The notes beneath the pieces were generated by a model. The model ran no database searches. It saw only the letters and a list, made by a program, of their open reading frames with translations, and had not been told where the DNA came from. 64,000 nucleotides of DNA. Source: Alloalcanivorax marinus. GTDB taxonomy: Bacteria; Pseudomonadota; Gammaproteobacteria; Pseudomonadales; Alcanivoracaceae. The translations under genes and the position numbers were made by a program. Position 1 is the stretch's first letter. Each line of letters starts with the position of its first letter. The stretch is taken from contig NZ_JAEKJB010000002.1 of the NCBI RefSeq assembly GCF_016785095.1, positions 1 through 64,000 of the forward strand, read 5' to 3'. Of this stretch, positions 26,122 through 34,626 are shown piece after piece.

Positions 26122-26643
26122 ATGGAGAGGTTGGCGGGTCTCATTGATGGTCTCAATGATGGCATCGGTGAAATCCTTAAATGGGGCATGCCGGTCATCG
26201 CGGTGATCTGCGCGGTGGTGGCGGTGCTCCGCTACGGTTTCGAACTCGGGTTTCCCTGGCTGTCGGAAATCTATATCTGGCTCAATGGCGCCCTGTTCAC
26301 CCTGGGCTCCGCCTATGTGCTGCGCCACGAAGGTCATGTGCGCGTGGATCTGTTCTACAACCTGCTCTCCGTGCGTGGCAGGGCCTGGATCAATCTGCTC
26401 GGCACCCTGGTGCTGCTCTATCCGATGCTCTACTTCATCGCCGTCAAGGCGTGGCCGGGCATCCAGCGTTCCTGGGCGCGTCTGGAAACGTCACCGACCA
26501 TCGGCGGGCTGCCGTTCATGTACCTGCTGAAGAGTTGCCTGTTGGGGTTCTGCCTGCTGCTGGCCTTGCAGGGGCTGAGCCTGGTGCTCCGTTCCATTCT
26601 CGTGATTCGCGACCCGTCCGCTGGAGAGAAAGGCCGTGGCTGA
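26122..26643 (+). CDS. dctQ: TRAP transporter small permease subunit (DctQ type)
   Basis: 173-residue four-helix protein of the tripartite ATP-independent periplasmic transporter; it pairs with the large DctM subunit. Helices lie at about 18-36, 48-67, 83-105 and 130-155. The DctQ feature GHVRVDLFYN follows helix 2. AGGAG lies eight bases before the ATG. It overlaps dctM by 8 bp. Confidence 0.92.
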   Translation: MERLAGLIDGLNDGIGEILKWGMPVIAVICAVVAVLRYGFELGFPWLSEIYIWLNGALFTLGSAYVLRHEGHVRVDLFYNLLSVRGRAWINLLGTLVLLYPMLYFIAVKAWPGIQRSWARLETSPTIGGLPFMYLLKSCLLGFCLLLALQGLSLVLRSILVIRDPSAGEKGRG

Positions 26644-28009
26644 GCTGTTCCTGCTGATTCTGCTCGTTGTTCTGATTGTTGCTCTGCTAAGCGGTTTTCC
26701 GGTGGCGTTCGCCATTGGCGGGGCCTCCATTCTGGTGGCGGCGCTGGCGTCGTGCTTCGGCGCTTTCGACATGCTCATGCTTGGCGCGTTGCCAGGGCGC
26801 ATTTTCTCCATCATGACCAACGAAACCCTGCTGGCGGTGCCGTTGTTCGTGTTCATGGGGGCGATTCTGGAGCGCTCGCGCATCGCCGAGAATCTGCTTA
26901 CCACCATGGGCCAGTTGTTCGGGCGGGTACCGGGCGGTCTGGGGGTGGCGGTGATCATCGTTGGCGCGCTGCTGGCCGCGTCCACCGGCGTGGTGGGCGC
27001 CACCGTGGTGGCGATGGGGCTGATCAGCCTGCCCGCCATGCGCCGCGCTGGCTATGACGAGCCCCTGGCCAGTGGCCTGATCTGCGCCGCCGGTTCCACC
27101 GCCCAGATCATTCCGCCCTCCACGGTGCTGATTCTGCTCGGCATCATGCTCCAGGACGCCAATACCCAGGCGATGCTCAGCCAGGGCGGCTTCAACGGTA
27201 CCCAGATTGGCGTTACCGATCTGTTCACCGCCGCGCTGGTACCCGGTTTGCTGCTGGTGTTTTTCTACCTGCTGGTGATGGGCGTCCGTGCCGTGTTCAA
27301 CAGTGAATCCTGCCCGCCGCTGACCATGAACGACGAGGAGCGCCGCACCCTGCCCAAGCGGGTGCTGTTCACCATGCTGCCGCCGCTGGCGCTGATCGTG
27401 CTGGTACTGGGCTCGATTCTGTCCGGCATCGCCACCGCCACCGAATCCGCCGCCCTGGGCGGCGTGGGTGCCTGCGTTCTGGCGATCCTGGGCCGGCAGT
27501 TTTCGTTCAAGGTGCTCAAGGAAGCCAGCCGTTCCTCGCTGTCCATGAGCCTGATGATCTACGCCATCCTGATCGGCGCCACCATTCTGTCGCTGGTGTT
27601 TCGCGCCCTGGGCGGGGAGGACGTGATCGCCGAGCTGCTGGGCGCGGTGCCTGGCGGTGTCACCGGTGCCATTCTGTTCGTGCTGCTGGTGATGTTCGTG
27701 CTTGGCTTCATCCTCGACACCTTCGAGATCATCTTCATCGTCGTACCGATCTTCGCGCCACCGCTGATCATGATGGGCGCCGACCCGCTGTGGCTGGGCG
27801 TGGCATCCGCCATCGTCCTGCAGACCAGCTATCTGACCCCACCGTTTGGCTACGCCATCTTTTTCCTGAAGGGGGCGGTTACCGACCTCAAGCTGACCAC
27901 CGTGTATCGAGGCGTGATCCCATTCGTGATCCTGCAATTACTGGGCGTGGTGGCGATCTGGATCTGGCCGGATCTGGTGTTGTGGCTGCCGGGATTGCTG
28001 GCCGACTGA
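26636..28009 (+). CDS. dctM: TRAP transporter large permease subunit (DctM type)
   Basis: 457-residue Na+-coupled transport subunit with 12 or so helices. Family segments are visible: PLFVFMGAILERS, STGVVGATVVAMG, AAGSTAQIIPPSTVLIL and LQTSYLTPPFGYAIFF. The start is GTG inside the end of dctQ. The substrate is set by the binding protein encoded next. Confidence 0.94.
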   Translation: MAELFLLILLVVLIVALLSGFPVAFAIGGASILVAALASCFGAFDMLMLGALPGRIFSIMTNETLLAVPLFVFMGAILERSRIAENLLTTMGQLFGRVPGGLGVAVIIVGALLAASTGVVGATVVAMGLISLPAMRRAGYDEPLASGLICAAGSTAQIIPPSTVLILLGIMLQDANTQAMLSQGGFNGTQIGVTDLFTAALVPGLLLVFFYLLVMGVRAVFNSESCPPLTMNDEERRTLPKRVLFTMLPPLALIVLVLGSILSGIATATESAALGGVGACVLAILGRQFSFKVLKEASRSSLSMSLMIYAILIGATILSLVFRALGGEDVIAELLGAVPGGVTGAILFVLLVMFVLGFILDTFEIIFIVVPIFAPPLIMMGADPLWLGVASAIVLQTSYLTPPFGYAIFFLKGAVTDLKLTTVYRGVIPFVILQLLGVVAIWIWPDLVLWLPGLLAD

Positions 28010-28091
28010 TTACCGTCACTCCGCCGGCGGTGACCGCGTCGTCGGTGGAGGTTTTTGCGCATTTCACCGCGGAGATTGAGGAGCTACACCC

Positions 28092-29174
28092 ATGAAGAGA
28101 CGTGATTTTCTGTTCAAGGCCGGTGTCGCCGGCACCGTCGGCGCCGCCGCCGCCACCGTCAGTTTTCCCGCCATCGCCAAGGGCGCCATTGAATGGCGCA
28201 TGCAAAGCACCTGGCGGCGCAACTCGCCGTTGCTGTCCACCGGCCCTGACCTGGTGGCGGACTACGTCAACAAGGCTTCCGGTGGTCGTATGAAACTCAA
28301 GGTGTACACCGCCGGCGAAGTGGTGGGGCCGCTGGAAGTGTTCGACGCGGTCGCCGATGGCACGCTGCACATGGGGCACGGCTATCCGGCGTTCTGGTCC
28401 GGCAAGCACCCCGGTTTCCAGTTCCTGGCGCCGTTGCCCTTTGGCATGACCTCCCAGGAACAGAACGCCTGGTTCGCCTACGGTGGCGGGCAGCAGCTCA
28501 TCGATGAGTTGTACGGCGAGTTCGGGCTCAAGTTCTTCCCCAGTGGTAACACCTCGGTGCAGGGCATCTGGCTGAACAAGGACATCAACGCCGCCGCTGA
28601 CTTCAAGGGCATGAAGATTCGTACCGGCGCCCTGGCCGGCAGCGTGCTGCAGGAGTTCGGCGCGGTGCCGGTGCAACTGCCCCTGGGCGAGGTCACCCAG
28701 GCGCTGCAGAACGGGACCATCGACGGCGCCGACTATGTGGGCCCGTTCAACGACATGGCGTTCGGCCTGCCGCAGGTAGCGCGCAACTATTACTGGCCCG
28801 GCTGGATGGAGCCCAACGGCGTGCTCGACTGCTTCGTTAATCAATCCGCCTGGGACAAGCTCGACAGCGACCTCAAGGAAGTGCTGGTCGGTGCCAACGC
28901 CTACGCCAACCAGATGGTGCTCAGCGAATTCGTGGCCAAGAACGCCCAGGCGCTGCAGCAAATCAAGAAGGACTATCCGAAGGTCAATGTCACCACCTTC
29001 AACGCCGACACCCTCAAGGAGCTTAAGAAGGTGTCCGGGGACGTGGTCGCCGGGGTGGCGAAGAAGGACGCTCTGGCCAGCAAGATCCACCAGTCAATGT
29101 CTGATTTCATGGCGGTGGTACGGCCTTATTCGGAAATCACCGAAATGGAATACATGACCGCGCGGGCGAACTGA
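28092..29174 (+). CDS. dctP: TRAP transporter solute-binding protein with Tat signal (DctP/TakP type)
   Basis: 360-residue periplasmic binding protein. The N-terminus MKRRDFLFKAG is a twin-arginine signal ending near AIAKGA (about residue 30). The mature part follows the DctP fold (GGRMKLKVYTAGEVVGPLEVFDAV, FKGMKIRTG, PLGEVTQALQNGTIDGADYVGPF). Tat-exported members include alpha-keto-acid binders such as TakP, suggesting a small carboxylate, but the ligand cannot be read from sequence. GAGGAG lies upstream of the ATG. A hairpin separates it from the hydroxylase genes. Confidence 0.92.
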   Translation: MKRRDFLFKAGVAGTVGAAAATVSFPAIAKGAIEWRMQSTWRRNSPLLSTGPDLVADYVNKASGGRMKLKVYTAGEVVGPLEVFDAVADGTLHMGHGYPAFWSGKHPGFQFLAPLPFGMTSQEQNAWFAYGGGQQLIDELYGEFGLKFFPSGNTSVQGIWLNKDINAAADFKGMKIRTGALAGSVLQEFGAVPVQLPLGEVTQALQNGTIDGADYVGPFNDMAFGLPQVARNYYWPGWMEPNGVLDCFVNQSAWDKLDSDLKEVLVGANAYANQMVLSEFVAKNAQALQQIKKDYPKVNVTTFNADTLKELKKVSGDVVAGVAKKDALASKIHQSMSDFMAVVRPYSEITEMEYMTARAN

Positions 29175-29190
29175 TCCGACGCGATGCGAC

Positions 29191-29224
29191 GCGCGGGCGG
29201 GTGCCTTCGGGCGCCCGCCCGCGC
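29191..29224 (+). terminator. 15-bp hairpin between dctP and the hydroxylase genes
   Basis: GCGCGGGCGGGTGCC and GGCGCCCGCCCGCGC close on a TTCG tetraloop with one G-T pair. Only a broken T-run (GGTTTTTG) follows. It may lower downstream expression or protect the abundant dctP mRNA rather than stop all transcription. Confidence 0.65.
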
Positions 29225-29254
29225 CGTTGGTTTTTGAAGGATGCGAGGTAGAGG

Positions 29255-31603
29255 ATGAATAAGACCGGTATTGGTGCCCGTGTACGTCGGTTGGAAGACG
29301 ACCGTCTTGTTCATGGCAGAAGCCGTTATGTGGGCGATATAAAAATGCCGGGCATGTGTGACGTGGCGTTTTTGCGCAGCCCGCTGGCCCATGCCCGGAT
29401 CAAGGCGGTGAACAAACCGGAGGGGAAGGAAAGCCGCGTTCTGTGCGCCGCTGATCTGGACGGCGTGCGACCGATCGTCGCCGAATCCACCTTGCCTAGT
29501 TACCGGGTTTCCGAGCACTGGCCGCTGGCGCGGGACAAGGTCCGTTTCGTGGGCGAGCCGGTGGCCATGGCGATCGGCCGCAACCGCGCCGAGGCCGAGG
29601 ACCTGCTGGAGGAAATCGATCTGCGGCTGGAGGCGTTGCCGCCGGTGATCTCGCCGACCGTGTCGATGGCCGATGACGCCGCGCTCGTGCACGAGCAATG
29701 GGACGACAACATGTTCCTGAAGCTGTCGGTGGGTCAGGACCCGGCGAATGCCCGCGACAACGCCGACGTGGTCATCAAGCGCGAATACCGCACCGCGCGC
29801 CAGGTCATGAACCCGATGGAAGGCAAGGGCGTGGTGGCCTGGTGGGATTACCGCGACGGCCAGCTGGTGGTGACCTCATCCACTCAGGTGCCGCATATCA
29901 TCCGCAACGGTCTGTCCCGTTGCCTGGGCATCGACGAATCGCTGATCCGCGTGATCGCCCCGGAAGTGGGCGGCGGCTTCGGCTACAAGTGCATTCTGCA
30001 GCCCGAGGAAATCGCCGTGGCCTGGCTGGCCTGGACCCGGCGTAAACCGTTCCGCTGGCTGGAGGATCGCCGCGAACACCTGACCGCGGGCGCCAACACC
30101 CGCGAACACTATTATTCCATCACCGCCTACGCGGACAAGCGCGGGCGGGTGCTGGGCATGGACGCGGAAGTCACCGTGGACGTGGGCGCCTATTCGGTGT
30201 GGCCGTTCACCGCCGGCCTGGAAGCGGCCCAGGCCGGCGGCAATCTGCCCGGCCCCTATGATTTTCGCGAGTACCGCTGCCAGGTTAACGCGCCGGCCAC
30301 CAACAAGCCGCCGTTCACGCCCTATCGCGGGGTGGCGCGCCCCGGTGTGTGCTTCGCCATGGAACTGACCATTGACGCCATTGCCCGGGAAGTGGGCCGT
30401 GAACCCTGGGAGGTGCGCGCCGAGAACCTGGTGCCGGCGGACGCCATGCCCTATGTGAACGTCACCAACAAACACTACGACACCGGCGACTATCCCGGTT
30501 CGTTGATGCGCGCCAAGGAAGCGATCCGTTTTGATGAGGTGCGCGAGCGACAGAAAACCCCGGAGCCGGATGGCCGTTTGATCGGCATCGGCTTCGCTAC
30601 CTACACCGAACAATCCGCTCACGGCAGCAAGGTATTCGCGCAATGGGGGCTGGCGTTGATTCCCGGCTACGACGAGGCGCGCATGAAGCTGACGCCGGAC
30701 GGCGGTGTCGAGGTTCGCGTCGGCATTCAGAGCATTGGTCAGGGGCTGCAGACCACGCTCGCCCAGGTGGCCTCGGAGATTCTTTCCATCCCGGTGGATC
30801 GCATCCGCGTGTTGATGGGGGACACCGGCACCACGCCGTATTCCTACGGGGCGTTCGCGTCGCGGGGCATCGTGATGGCCGGCGGCGCGGTGTCGCGGGC
30901 CGCCGAAGCGCTCGCCGAACGCATCCGTGTCATGGCCGCCCGGCCGTTGCGGTGCGCTCCGGAGGAGGTCCGGTTGGAGGGCAATCGAGTGCACGGCCCC
31001 AACGGCAGCCTGAGTTTCGCCGAGGTGGGCCGGATCTGGTATCTGCGCCCGGACGAACTGCCGGAAGGTGACCGTCACGGTGGCCTGGAAGTCACCGAGG
31101 CCTACCGGCCGAAAACCGACAACGGGGTGTTTTCCTATGCCTCCCACGCGGTGGTGGTGGCGGTGGACCCGCAGACCGGCAAGGTCGAGTTGCTCGACTA
31201 TGTGATCGTCGAGGACGCCGGCCGGGTGGTGAACCCGATGATCGTGGAAGGCCAGACCATCGGTGGCACGGTGCAGGGCATCGGCACCGCCCTGTTCGAG
31301 GAGGTGCTTTACGACGATCAGGGCCAGCCGCTCACTTCCACCCTGGCCGACTATCACCTGCCGGGCGCGGCGGAAGCGCCGCACATCCGCATTCAGCACA
31401 CCGAGAGCCCGTCGCCGCATACCGCCCACGGTATCAAGGGCGTGGGCGAGGGCGGCGCGATCGCCCCGGGCGGCGCCATCGTTAATGCCATCAACGATGC
31501 GCTGGCCGGTCTCGGCGTGGAACTCAACCGCATTCCCGCCACCCCGGAGCGTGTTCTGACGGCGATTCTCGGCGCCCGCTCCGGCAAGGAGAACGCATCA
31601 TGA
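29255..31603 (+). CDS. Molybdenum hydroxylase large subunit (xanthine dehydrogenase/CoxL family)
   Basis: 782-residue molybdopterin-cytosine-dinucleotide-binding subunit that hydroxylates an unknown substrate with water-derived oxygen. The family motif EVGGGFG is at 237-243, and the catalytic glutamate is Glu732 in GVGEGG. The loop that in form I CO dehydrogenase carries AYXCSFR reads PYRGVARPG here (from residue 356), so it is not a classical CO oxidiser. GAGG precedes the ATG. It overlaps the FAD subunit by ATGA. Unlike many operons of this family, L-M-S order is used. Confidence 0.9.
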   Translation: MNKTGIGARVRRLEDDRLVHGRSRYVGDIKMPGMCDVAFLRSPLAHARIKAVNKPEGKESRVLCAADLDGVRPIVAESTLPSYRVSEHWPLARDKVRFVGEPVAMAIGRNRAEAEDLLEEIDLRLEALPPVISPTVSMADDAALVHEQWDDNMFLKLSVGQDPANARDNADVVIKREYRTARQVMNPMEGKGVVAWWDYRDGQLVVTSSTQVPHIIRNGLSRCLGIDESLIRVIAPEVGGGFGYKCILQPEEIAVAWLAWTRRKPFRWLEDRREHLTAGANTREHYYSITAYADKRGRVLGMDAEVTVDVGAYSVWPFTAGLEAAQAGGNLPGPYDFREYRCQVNAPATNKPPFTPYRGVARPGVCFAMELTIDAIAREVGREPWEVRAENLVPADAMPYVNVTNKHYDTGDYPGSLMRAKEAIRFDEVRERQKTPEPDGRLIGIGFATYTEQSAHGSKVFAQWGLALIPGYDEARMKLTPDGGVEVRVGIQSIGQGLQTTLAQVASEILSIPVDRIRVLMGDTGTTPYSYGAFASRGIVMAGGAVSRAAEALAERIRVMAARPLRCAPEEVRLEGNRVHGPNGSLSFAEVGRIWYLRPDELPEGDRHGGLEVTEAYRPKTDNGVFSYASHAVVVAVDPQTGKVELLDYVIVEDAGRVVNPMIVEGQTIGGTVQGIGTALFEEVLYDDQGQPLTSTLADYHLPGAAEAPHIRIQHTESPSPHTAHGIKGVGEGGAIAPGGAIVNAINDALAGLGVELNRIPATPERVLTAILGARSGKENAS

Positions 31604-32430
31604 AACCCGTGAAGTTTGATTACCTGCCGGCCCGGGACGGCGCCGAGGCGGTGCGGCTGCTCACCGAACATGGCGACGAGGCCAAGTGCATCGCCGGCGG
31701 CCAGTCCCTGGGGCCGATGCTCAACCTGCGCCTGGCGCGACCGGCGGTGCTGGTGGATCTGCACCGCGCCGAGGACCTGACCGGCGTGGAGGAAAGCCGC
31801 GACGCCATCGTCTATGGCGGCGCCGTGCGTCACGCCGACTTCGAGGACCGGAGGGTGGCCGACGCCGCCCGTGGCATGTTGCCGTTCGTGGCCTCGCGCA
31901 TCGCCTACCGGGCGGTGCGCAACCGCGGCACCCTGGGCGGCAGCCTGTCCCACGCCGATCCCGCCGCGGACTGGGTGTGCGTGATGACCGGCCTGGGCGC
32001 CACCTATTTGTTGCGCGGCAAGAAAGGCGTGCGTGAGGTGCCGGCGGAAAAATTCATCCACGCCGCCTTCATGACCGAGCTGGCGCCCAACGAAATTCTG
32101 GCCGGCGTGCGGGTGCCCCGGCTTAGCGAAAGCGCGCGCTGGGGCTACTACAAGTTCTGCAAGAAAGTGGGCGAATTTTCCCAGGCCACCGGAGTGGTGG
32201 TGGTGGACCCGGAACGGGGTTACTGCCGGGTGCTGGTGGGCGCCCTGGACAGCCCGCCGGTGCCCCTGGAGCCGGTGGCGGAAGCGCTTGCCGCCGAGGG
32301 GCCGACGGCGGCCCTGGCGGTACTGGACGCGGCGGTGGACACGGCCCTGGGTGATTATCCCGAGGTTAACCGCCAGCTTTACAAGGTCGCGGTGCGGCGC
32401 GCCCTGGCACGGATTGGAGCTACTCGATGA
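31600..32430 (+). CDS. Molybdenum hydroxylase FAD subunit (CoxM family)
   Basis: 276 residues. The FAD pyrophosphate-binding loops AGGQSLGPM (from residue 32) and NRGTLGGSLSHADP (from residue 108) are intact. It passes electrons from the [2Fe-2S] subunit to an acceptor. ATGA overlaps on both sides tie it to the large and small subunits. Confidence 0.92.
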   Translation: MKPVKFDYLPARDGAEAVRLLTEHGDEAKCIAGGQSLGPMLNLRLARPAVLVDLHRAEDLTGVEESRDAIVYGGAVRHADFEDRRVADAARGMLPFVASRIAYRAVRNRGTLGGSLSHADPAADWVCVMTGLGATYLLRGKKGVREVPAEKFIHAAFMTELAPNEILAGVRVPRLSESARWGYYKFCKKVGEFSQATGVVVVDPERGYCRVLVGALDSPPVPLEPVAEALAAEGPTAALAVLDAAVDTALGDYPEVNRQLYKVAVRRALARIGATR

Positions 32431-33593
32431 GCACGAAACCGTCTCTCTCTGAACTGACCCTGGACGTCAATGGCGAGGCCGTCAGCGGCCAGGTGGAAGG
32501 GCGCACCAGCCTGGCGGATTTTCTGCGCGACGATCTGGACCTGACCGGCACCCATCTGGGTTGCGAGCACGGTGTGTGCGGCGCCTGCACGGTGGAAATG
32601 GACGGCCAGCCGGTGCGGGCCTGCATTACCCTGGCGCGGGCCTGCGAAGGGCGCAGCGTGCGCACCATCGAGGGTGGCGACGACGATCCGGTGATGGCGG
32701 CGCTGCAGGAGGCGTTCATGCAGTTTCATGGCCTGCAGTGCGGCTTTTGCACGCCGGGCATGCTGGTGGCCTGCCGCGACATTATCCTGCGCCACCGGAC
32801 GCTGAGCGATGAGCGGATCCGCATTGCCCTGGGCGGCAACATCTGCCGTTGTACCGGCTACGTGGGCATCGTCAACGCGGTGCGCTCGGTGTTCGAGCGC
32901 CGCGATCAGTTGCTGGCCGACGCCACAGAACCAACGGCGCCGCCGGAGGAGCCGGCCTGGGAGGGTACTCCATTCAGGCCGTTCAAGCGTCGCGCCGGGC
33001 AGATGACGGCGGTTACCGCCCCGCCGTCGGACGGCGACGACGATGACCAGACTCTGCGTGAATCGATCACCGTGCGAAAACCGGCGGACGAGGTCTGGGC
33101 CTTTCTCAGTGATGTGGAACGGGTGGTGCCCTGCGTGCCGGGGGCGCGTTTGCTGTCGGTCAATGGCAATGAACTGGAAGTGGAGATGGAAGTGTCCCTG
33201 GGTGCGATCCGCGCCCGTTTCCGGGGCAACGGCCGTTTCCACTTCGACGACCAGACCCGCAAGGGGCGCATGGAAGGCGAAGGGCGGGACGCCCGCAGCG
33301 GCTCCAGTGCCAGCGGCGCCATGGATTTCGCCGTGATCGCCGACGACGGCGACCAGCGCTGCCGCATTGAGTTCGTCGCTTCCTACAGCGTCACCGGGCC
33401 GTTGTCCCAGTTCAGCCGTGGTGGTCTGGTGAAGAGCTTCGTCGGCGCCATGGCGCGGATGTTCGCCGACAATGTGCAGACGGTGCTGTCCGGAGGGCAG
33501 GTGTCCGAGGGCGGAGGCGCGGGCCTGAGTGTGGTACGGCTGACGCTGAATGTGATCAAATCCTGGTTCCAATCCCTGTTCCGGCGAGAATGA
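32427..33593 (+). CDS. Fusion of [2Fe-2S] subunit and CoxG/SRPBCC domain
   Basis: 388 residues, about twice the normal small subunit. Residues 1-165 are the iron-sulfur subunit: plant-type cluster cysteines 46, 51, 54 and 66, second-cluster cysteines 105, 108, 140 and 142. A Pro/Asp-rich linker (about 166-207) leads to a CoxG-like SRPBCC domain (about 208-365: VRKPADEVWAFLSDVERVVPCVPG, then GRMEGEGRDARSGSSASG), followed by a short hydrophobic/basic tail. CoxG is normally a separate membrane-recruiting protein in CO dehydrogenase operons. The reading is continuous, with no frameshift sign. Confidence 0.92.
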   Translation: MSTKPSLSELTLDVNGEAVSGQVEGRTSLADFLRDDLDLTGTHLGCEHGVCGACTVEMDGQPVRACITLARACEGRSVRTIEGGDDDPVMAALQEAFMQFHGLQCGFCTPGMLVACRDIILRHRTLSDERIRIALGGNICRCTGYVGIVNAVRSVFERRDQLLADATEPTAPPEEPAWEGTPFRPFKRRAGQMTAVTAPPSDGDDDDQTLRESITVRKPADEVWAFLSDVERVVPCVPGARLLSVNGNELEVEMEVSLGAIRARFRGNGRFHFDDQTRKGRMEGEGRDARSGSSASGAMDFAVIADDGDQRCRIEFVASYSVTGPLSQFSRGGLVKSFVGAMARMFADNVQTVLSGGQVSEGGGAGLSVVRLTLNVIKSWFQSLFRRE

Positions 33594-34565
33594 ATGCAAC
33601 ACCTTGATCTTCAGGTCGTCTCCCAGGCCCGGGCCTGGTTGAGTGAAGGCGAGGCGCTGTGGTTTTGCACGGTCCTTTCCACTTTCGGTTCTTCCCCCCG
33701 GGAGCCCGGCTCCCTGTTCGTGGCGCGCGCCAACGGCGCCCATGCCGGCTCCCTGTCCGGCGGCTGCGTGGAGGAGGATTTCCTGGCGCGGATCGCCGCC
33801 GGGGAATTCCAGGCGCCGGCCATGGTGGTGCGCTACGGCGGCGACAGCGTGGACGCACCGGGGGTGACGCTGCCCTGCGGCGGCTCCCTGGACGTGTTGG
33901 TGGAGCACTGGCTTCCCGACGCGGCGCGACGCGAGCATCTGGCCGCGCTGCATGAGGTGATGGCCGGGCGCACCCCCCGGCGGCGGCGGGTGTCGTTGCG
34001 CGACGGCGCCGCGTCGCTGGAAGAGGCGCCGCCCCAGGGCGCGGCGGTGGAACGTCACGGCGACCAGGCGCTGATCCGGGTGGGGCCCACGCGGCGTTTG
34101 ATCATCGCCGGCATTTCGCCGGTGTCCCGTTTCTGCGCGGAGTTCGCCACCGCCATGGGGTTCGAGGTGATCGTGTGTGATCCGGACCCGGAGGCCTGCG
34201 CGGACTTCGCGGTGGCCGGGGTGACGGTGCGCGAGGTGTTGCCGTCGCTGTTCATCGAGGCGGAGGGCTGCCACGCGGCCACCGCGGTGGTGGCCTTGAC
34301 CCATGATCCGCGCATCGACGATCTGGCGATGATGGAGGCGGTGCGCACGCCGGCCTTCTACATCGGCGTGATGGGGTCCCGGGCCACGTCCGCCAAGCGG
34401 GCGGAGCGGTTGCGCCGTTCCGGCCATTTGAGCGAGTCGGAGATCGAGCGGTTGCACATGCCGATCGGGTTGGCGCTGGGCAGCAAGACGCCGGCGGAGA
34501 TCGCCTTGGCGGTGATGGCGGATATTCTGCGCGTCTACCGGGGTAAGGGGCGTTCTTTGCTCTAG
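33594..34565 (+). CDS. XdhC/CoxI-family molybdenum cofactor maturation protein
   Basis: 323 residues. The N-terminal XdhC domain shows SLSGGCVEED and LPCGGSLDVL. The C-terminal Rossmann-like domain shows RRLIIAGISPVSRF, where the usual glycine-rich loop is degenerate, and a conserved end YIGVMGSRATSAKRAERL. XdhC proteins bind the cofactor and help insert its sulfurated form into the hydroxylase. The ATG follows the fusion gene's stop with no gap, completing the operon. Confidence 0.9.
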   Translation: MQHLDLQVVSQARAWLSEGEALWFCTVLSTFGSSPREPGSLFVARANGAHAGSLSGGCVEEDFLARIAAGEFQAPAMVVRYGGDSVDAPGVTLPCGGSLDVLVEHWLPDAARREHLAALHEVMAGRTPRRRRVSLRDGAASLEEAPPQGAAVERHGDQALIRVGPTRRLIIAGISPVSRFCAEFATAMGFEVIVCDPDPEACADFAVAGVTVREVLPSLFIEAEGCHAATAVVALTHDPRIDDLAMMEAVRTPAFYIGVMGSRATSAKRAERLRRSGHLSESEIERLHMPIGLALGSKTPAEIALAVMADILRVYRGKGRSLL

Positions 34566-34572
34566 GGTGGTT

Positions 34573-34617
34573 GGGGCCCCGGAAGGGGCCCACGCCCGGA
34601 CGCTTCGCGGTAGCGTC
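34573..34617. terminator. Two hairpins in the convergent gap after the hydroxylase operon
   Basis: GGGCCCC-GGAA-GGGGCCC (34573-34590) and GGACGCT/AGCGTCC with a TCGCGGT loop (34597-34617) fill the gap before the convergent autotransporter gene. Neither has a T-run. Confidence 0.5.
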
Positions 34618-34626
34618 CCCGGCGTA

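Noticed and set aside
29255..33593. Form I carbon monoxide dehydrogenase
   Set aside because: The L/M/S subunits with CoxG- and CoxI-like parts suggest it, but the large subunit lacks the AYXCSFR loop.
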